From Myrica gale (taxonomy: Eukaryota; Streptophyta; Magnoliopsida; Fagales; Myricaceae), in NCBI GenBank assembly GCA_963930655.1, contig OZ005602.1, forward strand, positions 2,549,501 to 2,613,500: 64,000 bases of DNA, written 5' to 3'. The notes under the pieces are model-generated. The model did not search any database and was not told where the DNA came from. It saw only the letters and a program-made list of their open reading frames with translations. The translations under genes were made by a program, and so were the position numbers. Shown in pieces: positions 1-12,110 of this stretch (within the stretch, counting starts at the first letter, position 1; each line of letters starts with the position of its first letter).

Positions 1-118
1 GTATTGAGCCATTTTTTTGACCCATTTGGACAATTGATCTTTTTTTTTAAGGTCCATTGAGTCCCATTTTAAGTAATGTTGGTGTAAATTTAGTTGTAAT
101 GCTATTGAGCACATTTTG

Positions 119-358
119 AAAACAAAATGTGCATGAAAAATTTAGGAGAAATCTAAACAACTGAAATCTAAAATCAATAACATTAGATAACTAAGAACAT
201 GTTATGAGAAATCTAAATCAATAAACAAAACGTTTGACAAAACAAAATGTGCATGAAAAATTTAGGAGGAATCTAAACAACTGAAATCTAAAATCAATAA
301 CATTAGATAACTAAGAACATGTTATGAGAAATCTAAATCAATAAACAAAACGTTTGAC
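119..358. repeat. Two-copy 120-bp tandem duplication
   Basis: Two head-to-tail copies with a period of exactly 120 bp. I see one mismatch between them (A at 149, G at 269). Near-identity in otherwise ordinary AT-rich DNA implies a very recent duplication, or an assembly artefact. No coding content was seen. Confidence 0.95.
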
Positions 359-553
359 TTTTTTTAAAAAAAATCCAGAGAAATTCTCTGTTTGTAGCAC
401 CTGCTCAACTGGTGACATGTTCACCACAAACCGGAAATTTCCCTAAGTTTTTGGAATTTAGGTTATTGGTACAGAAACCGGTATAAGTTGATTTTCAAAA
501 TTCAGGTGCCGATGACAGTACCGAATCACCGATAGCAGGGGAACTGAGAATTA

Positions 554-733
554 GGGCATTGTTCGGCAATTTAGTATTCTCAGGATTTTTTGAATCCTGA
601 AAATACACAAACCGAACATGTTTTTTAATCTCACCTAAAAATAATTACAGCACGCATACCAATAAAGTTAACATTAACTAACAATTCTCAAAACACAAAA
701 AATTCTCAAAAAACACCATCACCGAACAGCCTC
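554..733. mobile_element. Tourist-like MITE with TTA target duplication
   Basis: A 180-bp non-coding element flanked by TTA at 551-553 and 734-736. The ends are imperfect inverted repeats (GGGCATTGTTCGG at the left, CCGAACAGCCTC at the right). The interior phrases resemble the elements at 32,346-32,698 and 16,336-16,543. A 3-bp TTA/TAA duplication points to the PIF/Harbinger superfamily; that class call is inference. Confidence 0.75.
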
Positions 734-1262
734 TTATGTTTCCATGAACACCCCCTAGGTACAGTAGTGGGCAGTCCTTTTGCCTTGAAAAAAAGGAGAA
801 GAAGAAGTTAACATAGATGCCTCTCTCGAAGAGCATATCCACTGCTCAATCTACACCCTTTATCTTGTAACTTTTTCATGACCCACAACAACCATCCGGA
901 GCTAGACATTTGGCACACGTGTGAGAGTGCAAGCTCATCATCACAACCACTCTTTTCTGCTCTCCCAAAATCTAAAATAGATTACAATATCGCAGGGTAC
1001 GGGAGAGGAGAACTTAAGACGACAGTATGCAGAAGGGAGGAGAACGTGCACCATTTGAACCTAAAAATAGATTACATCACACCCTCTGTTTCCCAAAGTT
1101 GAAGTATCTTTTCTGACACATTTGTCTTTTTCCTTTTCTTTTTTTTTTTTATAAATTCTCTGGATAATACTTTAACTAAATAACTCTTCTTTTTTTTTTC
1201 TGTATTTACAGAAGAAGAAGGCATTTTCTGACTGAGAGAAGAGGGTTCTTTGCAGATTCTAA

Positions 1263-1468
1263 GGCCATGTTTGGTTTAAGTTTTAAGATATATTTTTGTG
1301 TTTTTGTTTTTTGATAGTGTAGATTTTTTTGAGATTAGTAAAAAATGTGTTAAAAGTTGTTAGAATTTGTAAAAAATTATTAGAATTGGTGAAAAAGTAT
1401 TGAAATTGATGAAAAAGTGAGTAGAAAACGTTTTGAAAACGTTTTAAAAAATGAAACAAACATAGCCC
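1263..1468. mobile_element. MITE-like element, GGCCATGTTTGG ends
   Basis: About 206 bp starting GGCCATGTTTGGTTT and ending AAACAAACATAGCCC, an imperfect terminal inverted repeat. The interior repeats short phrases of the type 'ttggtgaaaaagtattgaaattgatg', also found in the element at 31,506-31,751, so the two belong to one family. A TAA is visible on the left flank only. The rest of 734-2000 is AT-rich with no gene signal. Confidence 0.65.
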
Positions 1469-2000
1469 AAGGTTCTCAACTTTATATCATTTTTCTAAAA
1501 GCTTAGATATTACATTCATAATTTTATTATTCAAAGTTTTGAGTTGAGATTTGTTCCCAAACTTTATATATATAAAATATTGAGTCTATTAATTAATGTG
1601 CGGCTTATAATTAAAATAATAAAATCTATATTTTTAAATAGTTTAAACTCTTAAAATAAGTTATAATTTTTCACATTTTTCATATTTGATATATCATTAT
1701 GTAATCTCGTATGATTAATAAACTTGATTTTTAATATTAATTTTAAATGAATTAAAAATAAAATGCATAATGACTCAATAGTATTTTTGTAAAATAAAAA
1801 ATATTAATTTTTCAAAAAATTATGTCTTCAAAAATTCATTTTTTTCGAAAAACTAAATCATTTTTCAAAAATATATTTTTTAGTCGAGCGAAATACTTTA
1901 ATATAGTTTGGGAAAGAAGATTTAGAAGGAAGCCTCTTTTAGTGATGTGAAATTTAGAGAAACAAAAATCCAATTCATTAGGTGAAGATATTATACACTT

Positions 2001-2101
2001 TTTTTTTAATAGGTAATTTGGGGAAAGGGGTTGGGAGATTTGACCCCGATCAGACCCTCCCTTTTGGGAGGAGGCGTCAACTGAGCTACAAGCTCACTTG
2101 C
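2001..2101 (-). mobile_element. tRNA-derived SINE with 17-bp target-site duplication
   Basis: On the minus strand the insert starts with a tRNA-like A box (GCTTGTAGCTCAGTTGAC) and has a B-box-like segment, GATCGGGGTCAAATC, about 45 bases later. It ends in an A-rich tail (T-run on the + strand at 2001-2008). The perfect direct repeat GAAGATATTATACACTT lies at 1984-2000 and 2102-2118. Internal RNA polymerase III promoter boxes, a short A-rich tail and a long target duplication are the hallmarks of a SINE. The insert resembles Au-type plant SINEs; that family name is my recollection, not a search result. Confidence 0.88.
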
Positions 2102-2118
2102 GAAGATATTATACACTT

Positions 2119-3180
2119 GAACCAACACAACAAATGTTTATGATCTTGTGCTTCTTTATAAAATTATAATTATATGTAGACATATTCATTTAGTTTATCT
2201 TATCTTATCTTCTTGTTATTTAATTTAATTTCAAGAGTTGTTTCATTTTTTTATGTCTAATAAGTTGGTTCATAAATATGTAAACTATTTGTCGAAAAAA
2301 GTAGTAGAGAGACGAGACTAACTCCCTTATTTTAAGTATGATGTCAATTCTATTATTGTTGATGAGACTTCAACAATAATCAATGGGAGCAGATCACCTT
2401 CAATTAAAAGACTCCAATTTGGCTCCCATTATTGTTAGCGGGATGCATGCCATGTAATATAAGAAAATATCCAACGGCTCTAAAGGGACCAACTTAGCCA
2501 CAAAGTAAAGAGAAAAACAAAATTCTCCTCTTTAAGGTTAACGTTAACCCTAATATAAGAAGAAGAAACTTCATATTCTTCTCTTTTCAACTGCTTCCTC
2601 ATCCATCTGATTACAAACTCTTCCTATAGGAATCACAGACCACATCTCCAAGAACATATTGTCCGATTTTGATTGTAGTCTAACTCTAATTCTAAGAACC
2701 TCATCTTAACATGGGTTTGATTTTGAATTATTTTATTTATGATGGTTGAAAAATCCGATTTAGACCCTATCAACACCTAAAAAGTAAATAAGTGTTACCT
2801 ATCTATTTAAAAATCAATAACAATTTTAAAAGAAATTCTAAAATTGTTGAGTATAGATCTGAATAAATATTAACTCAATCAACCAAACAAACAATCACAC
2901 AAGAAAACAATTATTTTGTTGACTATCCAATGTAATAATCTGAGTAATTAAATTTAGACTCGCTGTTAATGCTCAACCTAGGATTGAATCTAGTGAAGAT
3001 CGAATTTCTAAGAGATTTTTCTCTCTCAAGTGAGTTTGAATAAAATATCAATGGTCTCAATCAGGTCTCTTGGTTGACCCCTCCATATATTTATAAAGTT
3101 GGTTGAGTTTCAAATGAAATTACGAAGAAAAAGAAGAAAATTTGTGTACAGAGTAATCTTGAGAATATTCTTATATTTTC
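2119..3180. other. Intergenic spacer, no gene seen
   Basis: AT-rich DNA. No open frame of convincing codon use, no tRNA and no recognisable mobile-element end was found. Confidence 0.6.
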
Positions 3181-3690
3181 GGGTTAAATACATTTTGCAC
3201 CTCTTACTTTTGAGGGGTGTTGACACATTGCACTCTAATATTTTATTTTTGAGACGTTGATCCCATTATGTTACCTTCCCAAATGATTTGCACATCGGAG
3301 TAAATTTTGGCATCAAATTAGACGGCAATTGTTTACACGTGTCTTTCATGTAACCTTAGTTCATGTCAGATTACTGTGTTGCCCTTGAATCTTAAACATG
3401 ACACGATTAATTGAGCTTCAAACAAGTCACATTTTTTTGCCTATTGGATTTTGAAGATCATATGATTGTGACTTGTTTGAGGTTCAAGGGCAATGCGGTA
3501 ATCTGACGGGGATCGATGTCACGTGAGAGGCATATGTAAACAATTATCATCTAATTTGACGCCAAAATTCCTCTCCGTAGTGCAAATTGTTGGAGGAGAT
3601 AACATAATGACCTCAATGTCTCAAAAATAAAATACTGAGGTGCAATGCGTCAATACCCCAAACATAAGGGGTGCAAAATGTATTTAATCC
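3181..3690. mobile_element. Foldback (long inverted repeat) element, copy 1
   Basis: The left end (GGGTTAAATACATTTTGCAC) is the reverse complement of the right end (about 3665-3690). Pairing continues inward through 'cattgcactc..attttatttttgaga' against its complement at 3618-3645, so both arms run for more than 150 bases. It is non-coding. A second member of the family is at 28,637-29,020 and a single arm-like piece is near 44,227. Elements of this build are non-autonomous DNA transposons. Confidence 0.8.
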
Positions 3691-6600
3691 TAACTATCTT
3701 TTTCAAATTTTGAAACACTATTTAATCTCTACAATATTATTACCACATTTATCCAAAATTTTCAGATAAAAAAATACAACTCAACTTTAATTTAAATTTA
3801 AATTTCGCACAAAATTTTAAACACAAACAATGGTATTCGACTTTAACATTAGAGATGGAAAAACTTTTTTTTTTCTATCGACGGAGTTGCAGTTAGATCC
3901 TGTTTTTATTACATGAGCATGCAACCGTCTAAAAATGGGAGCCAAACTGGAGCCTCTCAATGGGGGAGGTGAGAGGCTTTCCCATAATCAATACTCAATA
4001 GTCCCATATCTGTATATATATTATTTGTTTCTGTGAAAACCGTCCATCACGGACTGAGGACTGCTCTTAACAGATATATAGCCTATAGGGAGGTGCACTC
4101 GTGAACGTATTATTTCGGCCTCCATTTTGCTGCGTTGAGAAGCTTATTAATGCCATACTTTCAGAAGGAACAGGATCGTTTCCCTCTTCACAGCTTCGTC
4201 TTCGTGTTGGTCCAAATTCCAAATGGGAGTAGTCCCTTTTGCTGGCTTCAACCAATCGTCTTGACCTTCGATTATTTGGCAAAGGGTTTTAGAAAAATTA
4301 ATAATTAAAAAAAAAGAGAGAAAAAAAAAAGAAAACAGAGCACAAACGTGTTAGAATGCATTAGTTAAGCCTGCTGGGGAAAGACACGTTTTCAAACAAG
4401 CATTGACTGGTCGACTCATCAGCTCTATCGAGATCAACTCGGTCAATGGCAATCCTATTCCCACCTAACAATCAATCAGATGATCAGACAAAAGTGGGTT
4501 ATAAGCTTTGGCATATGGCATTGGAATTAGGTGAGGTTTTTGAGACTCACAGAAGTATATAATGTAGTTACTGTTTTTCCAACTCATCTTCCCTTTAGCA
4601 GCATCGAAATGATCGAATGCAAGGTAGACCAAATGCATAGAAGATTGTCCACGAGGCTTCAGGCTTGTGTTGGATATATGTATGTTTGTTTGTGTTTTTA
4701 AAAATAGATTTTTTAATGATTTAGGATAAATTTTTTAGATAATCTTTTAGGAGTGTTTGTGAAAATAGTGAGGCTTATCATATTCGAAAGGAAAAAGCTT
4801 TTTAAATTTATTTTTGTAGAGAATATGAGAGTTTAAGCATAGGTTTGGTCTCTGAGTTTTGACCTATTTTAATAAATAATCATTAAATTTTTAAATTGAT
4901 CGTAAATATATGTGAGTTTACAATTTTTGTAAAAAAAAATTCTTTCGTTAAACTTTTATCTGCAAATTAGTTAACAGTTTATACTTTCAATTATAAGTTG
5001 TCACATGGCCCCCAAATTAAATAAAACTACTGGCTCAATTAAAAATTACAAGTCACATAATAATATATAACACATCAGTCGAAAAAAATATATTTTATTA
5101 TTATTATTTAAAAAAATAGTGTGAAAATAGGAAAAAATACTGAAAAAAGTACTAGTTGAATAATTTTATTCTTGGATGACACCCATTGGAGCTGCCATGT
5201 AAATTATTAATTTTAAAAATGAAATTTTAAAGAAATTACTTACTTGACAAAAAATATAAATTCAAGACCTTTACTATCAATTTGAAAACTGAATGTCAAT
5301 TTGTTAAAATGATCCAAATTTAGAGATTAAATGGGTTATTAACCGATTTTTTTTAAGATTTTGTATTATTTTTCACATAAATTAAGATCAATGATTAGAT
5401 AAAACATTTATTGAAGATTGAAAATGGTGTTTAAGTGAAAATTATATACAAATATAATTTGAAAATTATATTCCGTCCAAGTTTGTTTGTAGTTGAAAAT
5501 TATAGACAAATATGATGTACTTTTAATTGTCAAGATAATCCACCATAATAATTGGATGAGAAATTCATTTTAAAACTAAAAAATATTTTTAAAACCATTA
5601 ATCAAACATTATTTTCCCGGTTCTCTAAGGGTTATTTTTTTTTATATAAGTATCTTCAGGGTTATTTTAAAATATGAAATATTAATTTATTAATTAAATA
5701 TCTAAAGCCTTTTAGGAAGAAAATAAGTTCTAATACGAATTAGGCAATCTTTTTTTTCTCTCTCTCTTTTTTGGCCGTTTGCTGTTCTGATGCTCACGAG
5801 TCACGTCCTTTTCAATATAACTTAGAATTTTCATGCTATTTATACTCATCTTTCCAACAAAGTACCCTTTAATAATTTTTTCTTCTATTTCTATTTTTCG
5901 TGAGTGCTTTCCTCTTTAGTTTTTATAGTTTATATTTTTTTTATAGTTTTTATAGTTTATATTATTATTGGTGGATGTAAAAGTCATTAGCCTATCCTAT
6001 GTTTCATTTTTATAATTTTATTGTGTTTCACTGAAAACCACAATAGAAAACTCAGAAGAAAAAATAGAAGCTTGGTTGCAAAACTAAAGTGTTATATATA
6101 TATATATATAGGAAGTTAAGGTTTAATTATTGATACAGTTTGTGTCTTGTGGTATTTGTTTTTTAACAAATCAGTCCTTAAAGTATTGTTCAATTCATTT
6201 TTTAGACATATAAATCATAAACATATTGGTCTTTAATTAATCAACTAACTTTTGGTGCATAAAATGACTTATATGCTTGAAAAATAGACCATAAAAGTTA
6301 AAAATCAATACCGTAAAAGAGTAATTAAGCCAATTTTGGTCTTTAAATTTTACACCATTTTCAAAATAAGTCTTTGAATTTCAAAACTATAAATTTTCGT
6401 TATTGTATTTGTACCCAAAAAAAAAAAGCCTTGACCTTAATTTTGTTAGTAGTCAATTGAAGGACCTTATATTTTTATGGGTACACAATCAAGAACTAAA
6501 AAAAAATTCACATTTTTATAACTCAAAAATGTATCATATATGAAAGGGATAAATGCGAAATTAGTCTCCTTAATATAAGCAAAAATCGAATTAGTTCTCG

Positions 6601-6818
6601 TGATAACAAAAGTATAAAATCAGTTTCTCTGATTTTAGAAATGGATAAAATCAGTTCATGATGGAAAGACTAGTAACAAACGAAAGTGAAATTACAGAGA
6701 CTAAATTTATACTTATGTTATTACATGGACTAATTCGACTTTGACGTATATCACATAGTCTGATTTTATATTTATTTCTATATAAAATCCCAAACGAGAC
6801 CGGTTTGAAGAACACTAA
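3691..6818. other. Intergenic spacer, no gene seen
   Basis: AT-rich spacer with a short (TA)n run near 6,095-6,111 and several degenerate stretches of the 'ttggtctttaaattttacac' kind typical of decayed repeats. No convincing exon was found on either strand. Confidence 0.55.
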
Positions 6819-7125
6819 AGTGATGTTCGTTTTGAGAAAAAATGTAGGATTTTAGAGAAGTTGTGAATTTTTATGTTGAATAGTGTTTTATTGGTGTTTG
6901 TGTAAAGTGGAGAGAGAAATGATTTGATGTAATTGTTTAATAAAAAAGTATTGGAGATATGTGAAAAAGTATAGAGAGAGAAAATTTATGTTGAATAAAA
7001 AATTAAAAAGTTGTTGGAGATTGTGTAAAATGTATTGGTTTTTGTGTTTGAATTCTGAATATGTTCGGTGGTAGAATTGTGAATATACTTAGAATCCTGA
7101 AAAAATGGTGAAAACGAACATACCC
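6819..7125. mobile_element. MITE with TAA target duplication
   Basis: About 307 bp flanked by TAA at 6816-6818 and 7126-7128. The ends are imperfect inverted repeats (GATGTTCGTTTT at the left, AAAACGAACATACCC at the right). It is non-coding, with GT- and T-rich body phrases shared with the other TAA-flanked elements in this window. It sits about 500 bp upstream of the CCCH gene start and could lie in its promoter. Confidence 0.7.
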
Positions 7126-7648
7126 TAAGTTTTTATTATTGTATTCAGCTCACTGCCCAATATAAAATTATGAAATAAAAAGGAGGGAGAATTTAAAAAC
7201 AAAGTAGAAAACAAAAAATTTTCGTGGGGCCCACGTAGAACTAGGGTTTTGATGATGTTCCAGCGGAAAAATTAATTTTTTTTGTTTGTTTATTAGGTAT
7301 ACTGTTTTAAATAGTATACTGTATAATACGGCTTCTACATACAGGAGTACGAGGATGTGCTGCTTGACACTTAACCCATTGAAGACTTGAGTAGATCTGA
7401 AATCTACCACTCTTCCTCTGCAGATAGAAAGGAGAGATTACAGAGAGAGAGAACCGAGAAAAGGAGACGCTCGGAGAGAGTGAGAGTGTGTTTCTACTTC
7501 TACCTTACCAAGCCCGCTTGTTATATTCAAACCCTACTTTGATTCTCGACCAAAGAGAAATCTCAAACCTTCACCATATTCTCACTGTTGCTTTCTCTCT
7601 CTCTCTCCCCCTTAGCAGTGAGACCCAAAACCACAAACTCCTGAAGCC
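7126..7648 (+). promoter_or_regulatory. 5' flank and probable leader of the CCCH-RRM gene
   Basis: AT-rich DNA up to about 7,340 contains a TATA-like stretch (AATAGTATACTGTATAATA near 7,308-7,327). From about 7,400 it switches to GA- and then CT-rich DNA (CT tract near 7,591-7,610), typical of a plant 5' leader. The transcription start is inferred; no uORF was assigned. Confidence 0.45.
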
Positions 7649-10600
7649 ATGGATCCTTTGGAAGCCACAAACGTAGTGTTCTCGAAGATAAAATTTTTGG
7701 AGCCTGAGAACGCCTCGAAAATCATGGGGTACCTTCTTATACAAGACCTTGGGGAGAACGACTTGATACGTTTGGCCTTTGGGTCGGAGGCATACCTGCA
7801 CGCTCTCATCCTGAAAGCCAAAACCCAGTTGGGACTTTCCTCGAACATTTCTTCCACGCCTCCGACGCCTTCCTCTCCTTCGCCTCTCAACCCCATAGCC
7901 AGACCAACTAATGCCAACCCGTTTTCGCACTCCTCCCCTAGACTCCCGAACGGGTTTGACTTTGTTAGAAACCCATCTTCTCCTTCCTCCAATTCTTGGC
8001 TACTTTCTGGGTTCTCAAACAACCCCATTAGCCCAAAGTCAAGCCCTTTGCTGTCCTTCGATAATATCCGCTCTGGCTCGCTTGCTCTACGTTCATTCCC
8101 ACATACCAAGAATGGTTTTGAGAGCGGTACTGGCAGTAACACTGACCTCGTGGAGGAGCACCAACTCAACGAGTATCTCTCCTTCCTCAACGACTCGTCG
8201 TCTTCTTCCAGGACCGAAGATTTGCTAGATCCAAGACTCGAATTGGGCCATGGAGTACACAATTGGGCGCATTCTTGCAACAATGGGGACGCTCAAATCC
8301 ACAGAAGGAGCTATTCGGCAAGCGAAGTATGTTTCGATTCAGAAGAACCCGGTCTGGGTACTGCGTACAAGCCCTGCCTTTACTTTGCTAGAGGGTTTTG
8401 TAAAAATGGCAGCAATTGCAAGTTTGTGCATGGCGGGTTTGCTGATTCAGTGGATGGTTCTTCTGGTCCCATTGTGGGTTCCCCGAGTAAGTTCAACGAG
8501 TTGGAACTGCGCGAGGAGATGATGAGATTGAAGGCTGCGCAGCAGCAAAGAATAACTGCGCAGCAGTTCCTGGGAGGATTGCCACCGTCACATTCTGCGT
8601 ACAAGTACGTGGATTTTCTCTTGCAGCAGCCGAATGAACCCCATAGGTACACGAATACCTCCATTTTTCTCTTTAACCTACTGTGTGTTTGTAACATGTA
8701 AGAGTTATCGATTTCGACTTCCGTGTTGTTTTGACTGACACGTAGCAGATGCCCAGTTTGGCTTTAAACTCTTCCTGTGCGTGTTGGACTAAAACGTGAT
8801 TCTTTTTGTTTATTTTGGCTTTGGATTGGTCCTTAATGTATTATTGGGGCTTCATTGGTGAGGCACTGTAGAGCGGCGGCAGCTGCTGCAACAGCATTCA
8901 TGATGGGGGAAGATTTTTCAAAGTTTGACCGCTGCCGAACCGAGAGGAACGACTTTTTGGCAATGGCATCTGCAGAAAAGTTGAACTCGGCTTCGAGGCA
9001 GATCTACTTGACCTTTCCGGCTGACAGCACATTTAAAGATGAAGATGTTTCGGAGTACTTCAGGTAAAGTTTCGTCAAGAGTTTGATATGCATTGTTTTG
9101 CAACCTTTTTTGCGTCGAGTTATGGTTATAGTAGCAGCCTTTATGTTAGCATTTTTCATCTTCGGGCTTTTGAGGGTTTTAAGCAAGCAGTTGTTTTGAG
9201 GTCAGGGCTTTGAAGTACATTGAACATCTCTGCTGTTGTCTGGTTTTGACGCATGATGTGCTAGATTATACTACCTTGTTGTATTCCATCTTCTACATTT
9301 TGGTACCCTGATCATGAGTCGCCTTGCCCATAGGGAAGAGGTAATACCTGCCTTTTGCTTGAGAGACAGCTTGATCTAGAGCCACCTTCCAATTTGAGGA
9401 CAGCATCAACAATAACTTCCTTTTATGGAACTTAGATTGCAAGTTTCCGTTCTTGGCAGTTGTCTTGTTCAGTTATTGCCAAAATTTCTCCTTTAAGGGA
9501 TGAAGCTTGTCCCATCTTGTGGTTCCACTTCCTTAGTGAAATTATGAAGTTATCCTGCATCTCTCTTGATAATACAGCTAGCTTTTATGGAACCATTTAG
9601 GTTTTTACTGATCCTTTTTTAGATATTTTATGTTTGAAGCCTGGTCAGAAGTTGGTTCAAACATCACATTCTCATGTGATACTTGCCTTGACTATATTTT
9701 CCCTGAATATTTTGGCAGTGTATCCACTTCTAGGTTGTGCTAAGAGCTCATCGTATTGGTGTTATTCTTCTCAGTAAATTTTGGTCATATTACTCCTCTC
9801 TTCCACGATGATATGGAAGAACACCTCTATCTTGGTCACTAGGTGTCACAGTCCTTGACTATATTTTCCCTGAATATTTTGGCAGTGTATCCACTTCTAG
9901 GTTGTGCTAAGAGCTCATCGTATTGGTGTTATTCTTCTCAGTAAATTTTGGTCATATTACTCCTCTCTTCCACGATGATATGGAAGAACACCTCTATCTT
10001 GGTCACTAGGTGTCACAGTCCTTAGATTTCCAATTTTATAAGATCATTCAATGGCATAGAGATAAGTTGAATATGAAGAGAGGGAGGGAGAAATGCCTAC
10101 TTTTCCCCCCAGTAACTGCAAAACCTAATATATTTGATCTAGTATTATTTTTATTATCAAGAATTTTCCTATCTGTGAAATGTTCCTGTGGCTTTGTATG
10201 TATGCGTTCCTGACAGAAAATAGAGCAAATAAAGCAGATTGATGAGAAGGAGCTCAGAAGTTGCGTTTTTCATATATTTTGCAAGGGATGGGCCGCTTTT
10301 AATTATATTTAATAGTAATGCAAACTTTCCTTTGGTTGAAGTGACAATGCGTTGCATATTGCAGTCCTGTCCTGCATTATGGACGCCGCAATTTGTTGCT
10401 TATAATGCTAGTGTTTACCTGTTTGCCTCTTAATGGACTTCTGTTTGAGTGGAAGTCATTCTTTTGATGATCATACAGTTGTACAACCCCTTTCACTTGA
10501 TTGACTGTCCTCTATGTACACTGTTCTTGGGCAATGCCAAGAATGCAAATGTTGGAAATAATTTTCAGCTTCCTCGTAGGGATCCATATTTAGTGGAAAG

Positions 10601-12110
10601 CAAGCTTTTGAGAGTGGTTAACAGAACAGCATATAGGTGTATAATCGTGTGTCTCTATGCATGCATGCATCAATGTACATTTTTTTGAAGGCATAATTGG
10701 GGAATTTGATTATAATTAATTCTTTGGCTCTCTCCAAAGCAATTTTGGACCAGTCCAAGACGTGAGGATCCCATATCAGCAGAAGCGAATGTTTGGATTT
10801 GTTACATTTGTCTACCCAGAAACTGTGAAGCTCATTTTGGCCAAAGGGAATCCTCATTTTATATGTGATTCACGTGTGCTTGTCAAGCCCTACAAGGAGA
10901 AGGGAAAAATTCCGGATAAGTATGGGTATTTGCACTCCTGTGCCATCTAGGTTTTTTCGTTCTGCTTTTTGTTTTGATGTTTTAGTATTTGAATGGATTG
11001 CAGGAGACTATATCAACAACAACAACAACAGCAACTAGAGAGGGGTGAATTTTCGCCTTGTTTGAGCCCTTCCAGTCTCGACTCAAGAGAATCTTACGAG
11101 CTACCTCTTGGTAAAGCCTAGGATGCATGCGATTTCCCCTCTTCCCTTTCATTTACACTCTTTTGGTTCTTTGCAAGAATGAATGGATTCTTTTCTGTTC
11201 ATTGTACATTATGAGCTTTTGTGTTGTATTCAATTTATGAATCAGACATGGCATGAAAATGATCACATTCAATCCCAAATTTTTTTTACAGGAGCAAGAA
11301 TGTTTTATAATACGCAAGAAATGTTGTTGAGGAGAAAATTGGAGGAGCAGGCTGAACTGCATCAAGCCATTGATCTTCAAGGAAGAAGAATGATGAATTT
11401 GCAGCTTCCAGACTTGGATGAACGTATTCACCATCACCAGAGGAGTCTATCTGTTGGTTCTCCTGCTCCCTTGACCCCGCAGCATCATGCTAACATCAAT
11501 CGAAGTGTTATGCTCCCGTCTGATAGCATCAATCAAGAAGTTGCAGAAGGTCAGCGCTCTGATTGTCGTCATCTTTTTTAACTTTGGTTTTATATCTCTG
11601 GAAGAGGTGGAAGATTGGTATTAACAAATATGCATTTTGTTGGTGCAGGTCACATTGAAAATCCTGCTACAGCTGCTGAACATCTGTTTCAGCAAGAAGC
11701 CAATCCAGCTTGTGTTGTCAACATTGGCAGTGCCAACAGCAAGGAGGAGAGCTTCCATGCTAAAGAGTTTGATCTCCAGAAAAGGTATAGAGCTCGATAG
11801 TCATAAAGTCACACTTTTAGCTTTAATCTCTGCCCTCCATTTCTCTTTTAAGTTCTTCTCAGTCTCTGATGTGTATGTTCTCTTGTTTTATTCCCTTTAC
11901 CTTGGTCGTGGGAGCAGTGTAGAGCATGTCCTTCCTGATAGCCTATTGCCGTCTCCTAGAAAATCAGCAGCAGATAATCTCGCCGACTTCTCCGCTGCTA
12001 TGTCAGAGGTCAATGGGAGCTCTCCCTTGTCAAGTAGTCGATCATTCTTTTCTGAAAACAATTTACCGCACCTCAGTAGTAGTTCTGCCAGTGAGAAAGC
12101 TTTACAGTAA
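7649..12110 (+). CDS. CCCH zinc finger and RRM RNA-binding protein, seven exons
   Basis: I read the exons as 7649-8646, 8872-9063, 10740-10919, 11004-11110, 11292-11549, 11649-11784 and 11918-12110. All have GT/AG ends and the phases join to 2064 nt, giving 687 aa. Residues 1-60 form the conserved N-terminal region typical of plant proteins of the AtC3H18/46/53/55 group. A low-complexity Ser/Pro stretch follows. The zinc finger is C-x7-C-x5-C-x3-H (Cys243, Cys251, Cys257, His261). An RRM spans about 375-450, with RNP2 IYLTFP at 377-382 and RNP1 KRMFGFVTF at 412-420, split by the large intron 2. A Gln-rich run follows the RRM and the C-terminus is Ser-rich. The likely role is binding mRNA; no target can be read. 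Exon 2 could instead begin at 8863 (in frame, three extra residues). The exon-1 frame runs on to a stop in the intron, so retained-intron transcripts would give about 350 aa. The gene looks intact. Confidence 0.93.
9686..10019. repeat. Perfect 167-bp tandem duplication in intron 2 of the CCCH gene
   Basis: Copy 1 is 9686-9852 and copy 2 is 9853-10019. I see no mismatch between them. The next bases repeat only the first four of the unit. It lies inside the 1,676-bp intron and leaves the splice sites untouched. Confidence 0.95.

Noticed and set aside
7571-8283. Minus-strand frames of 119 and 223 codons opposite CCCH exon 1
   Set aside because: Shadow of the Ser/Pro-rich coding exon; the plus strand has the zinc finger and splice structure.
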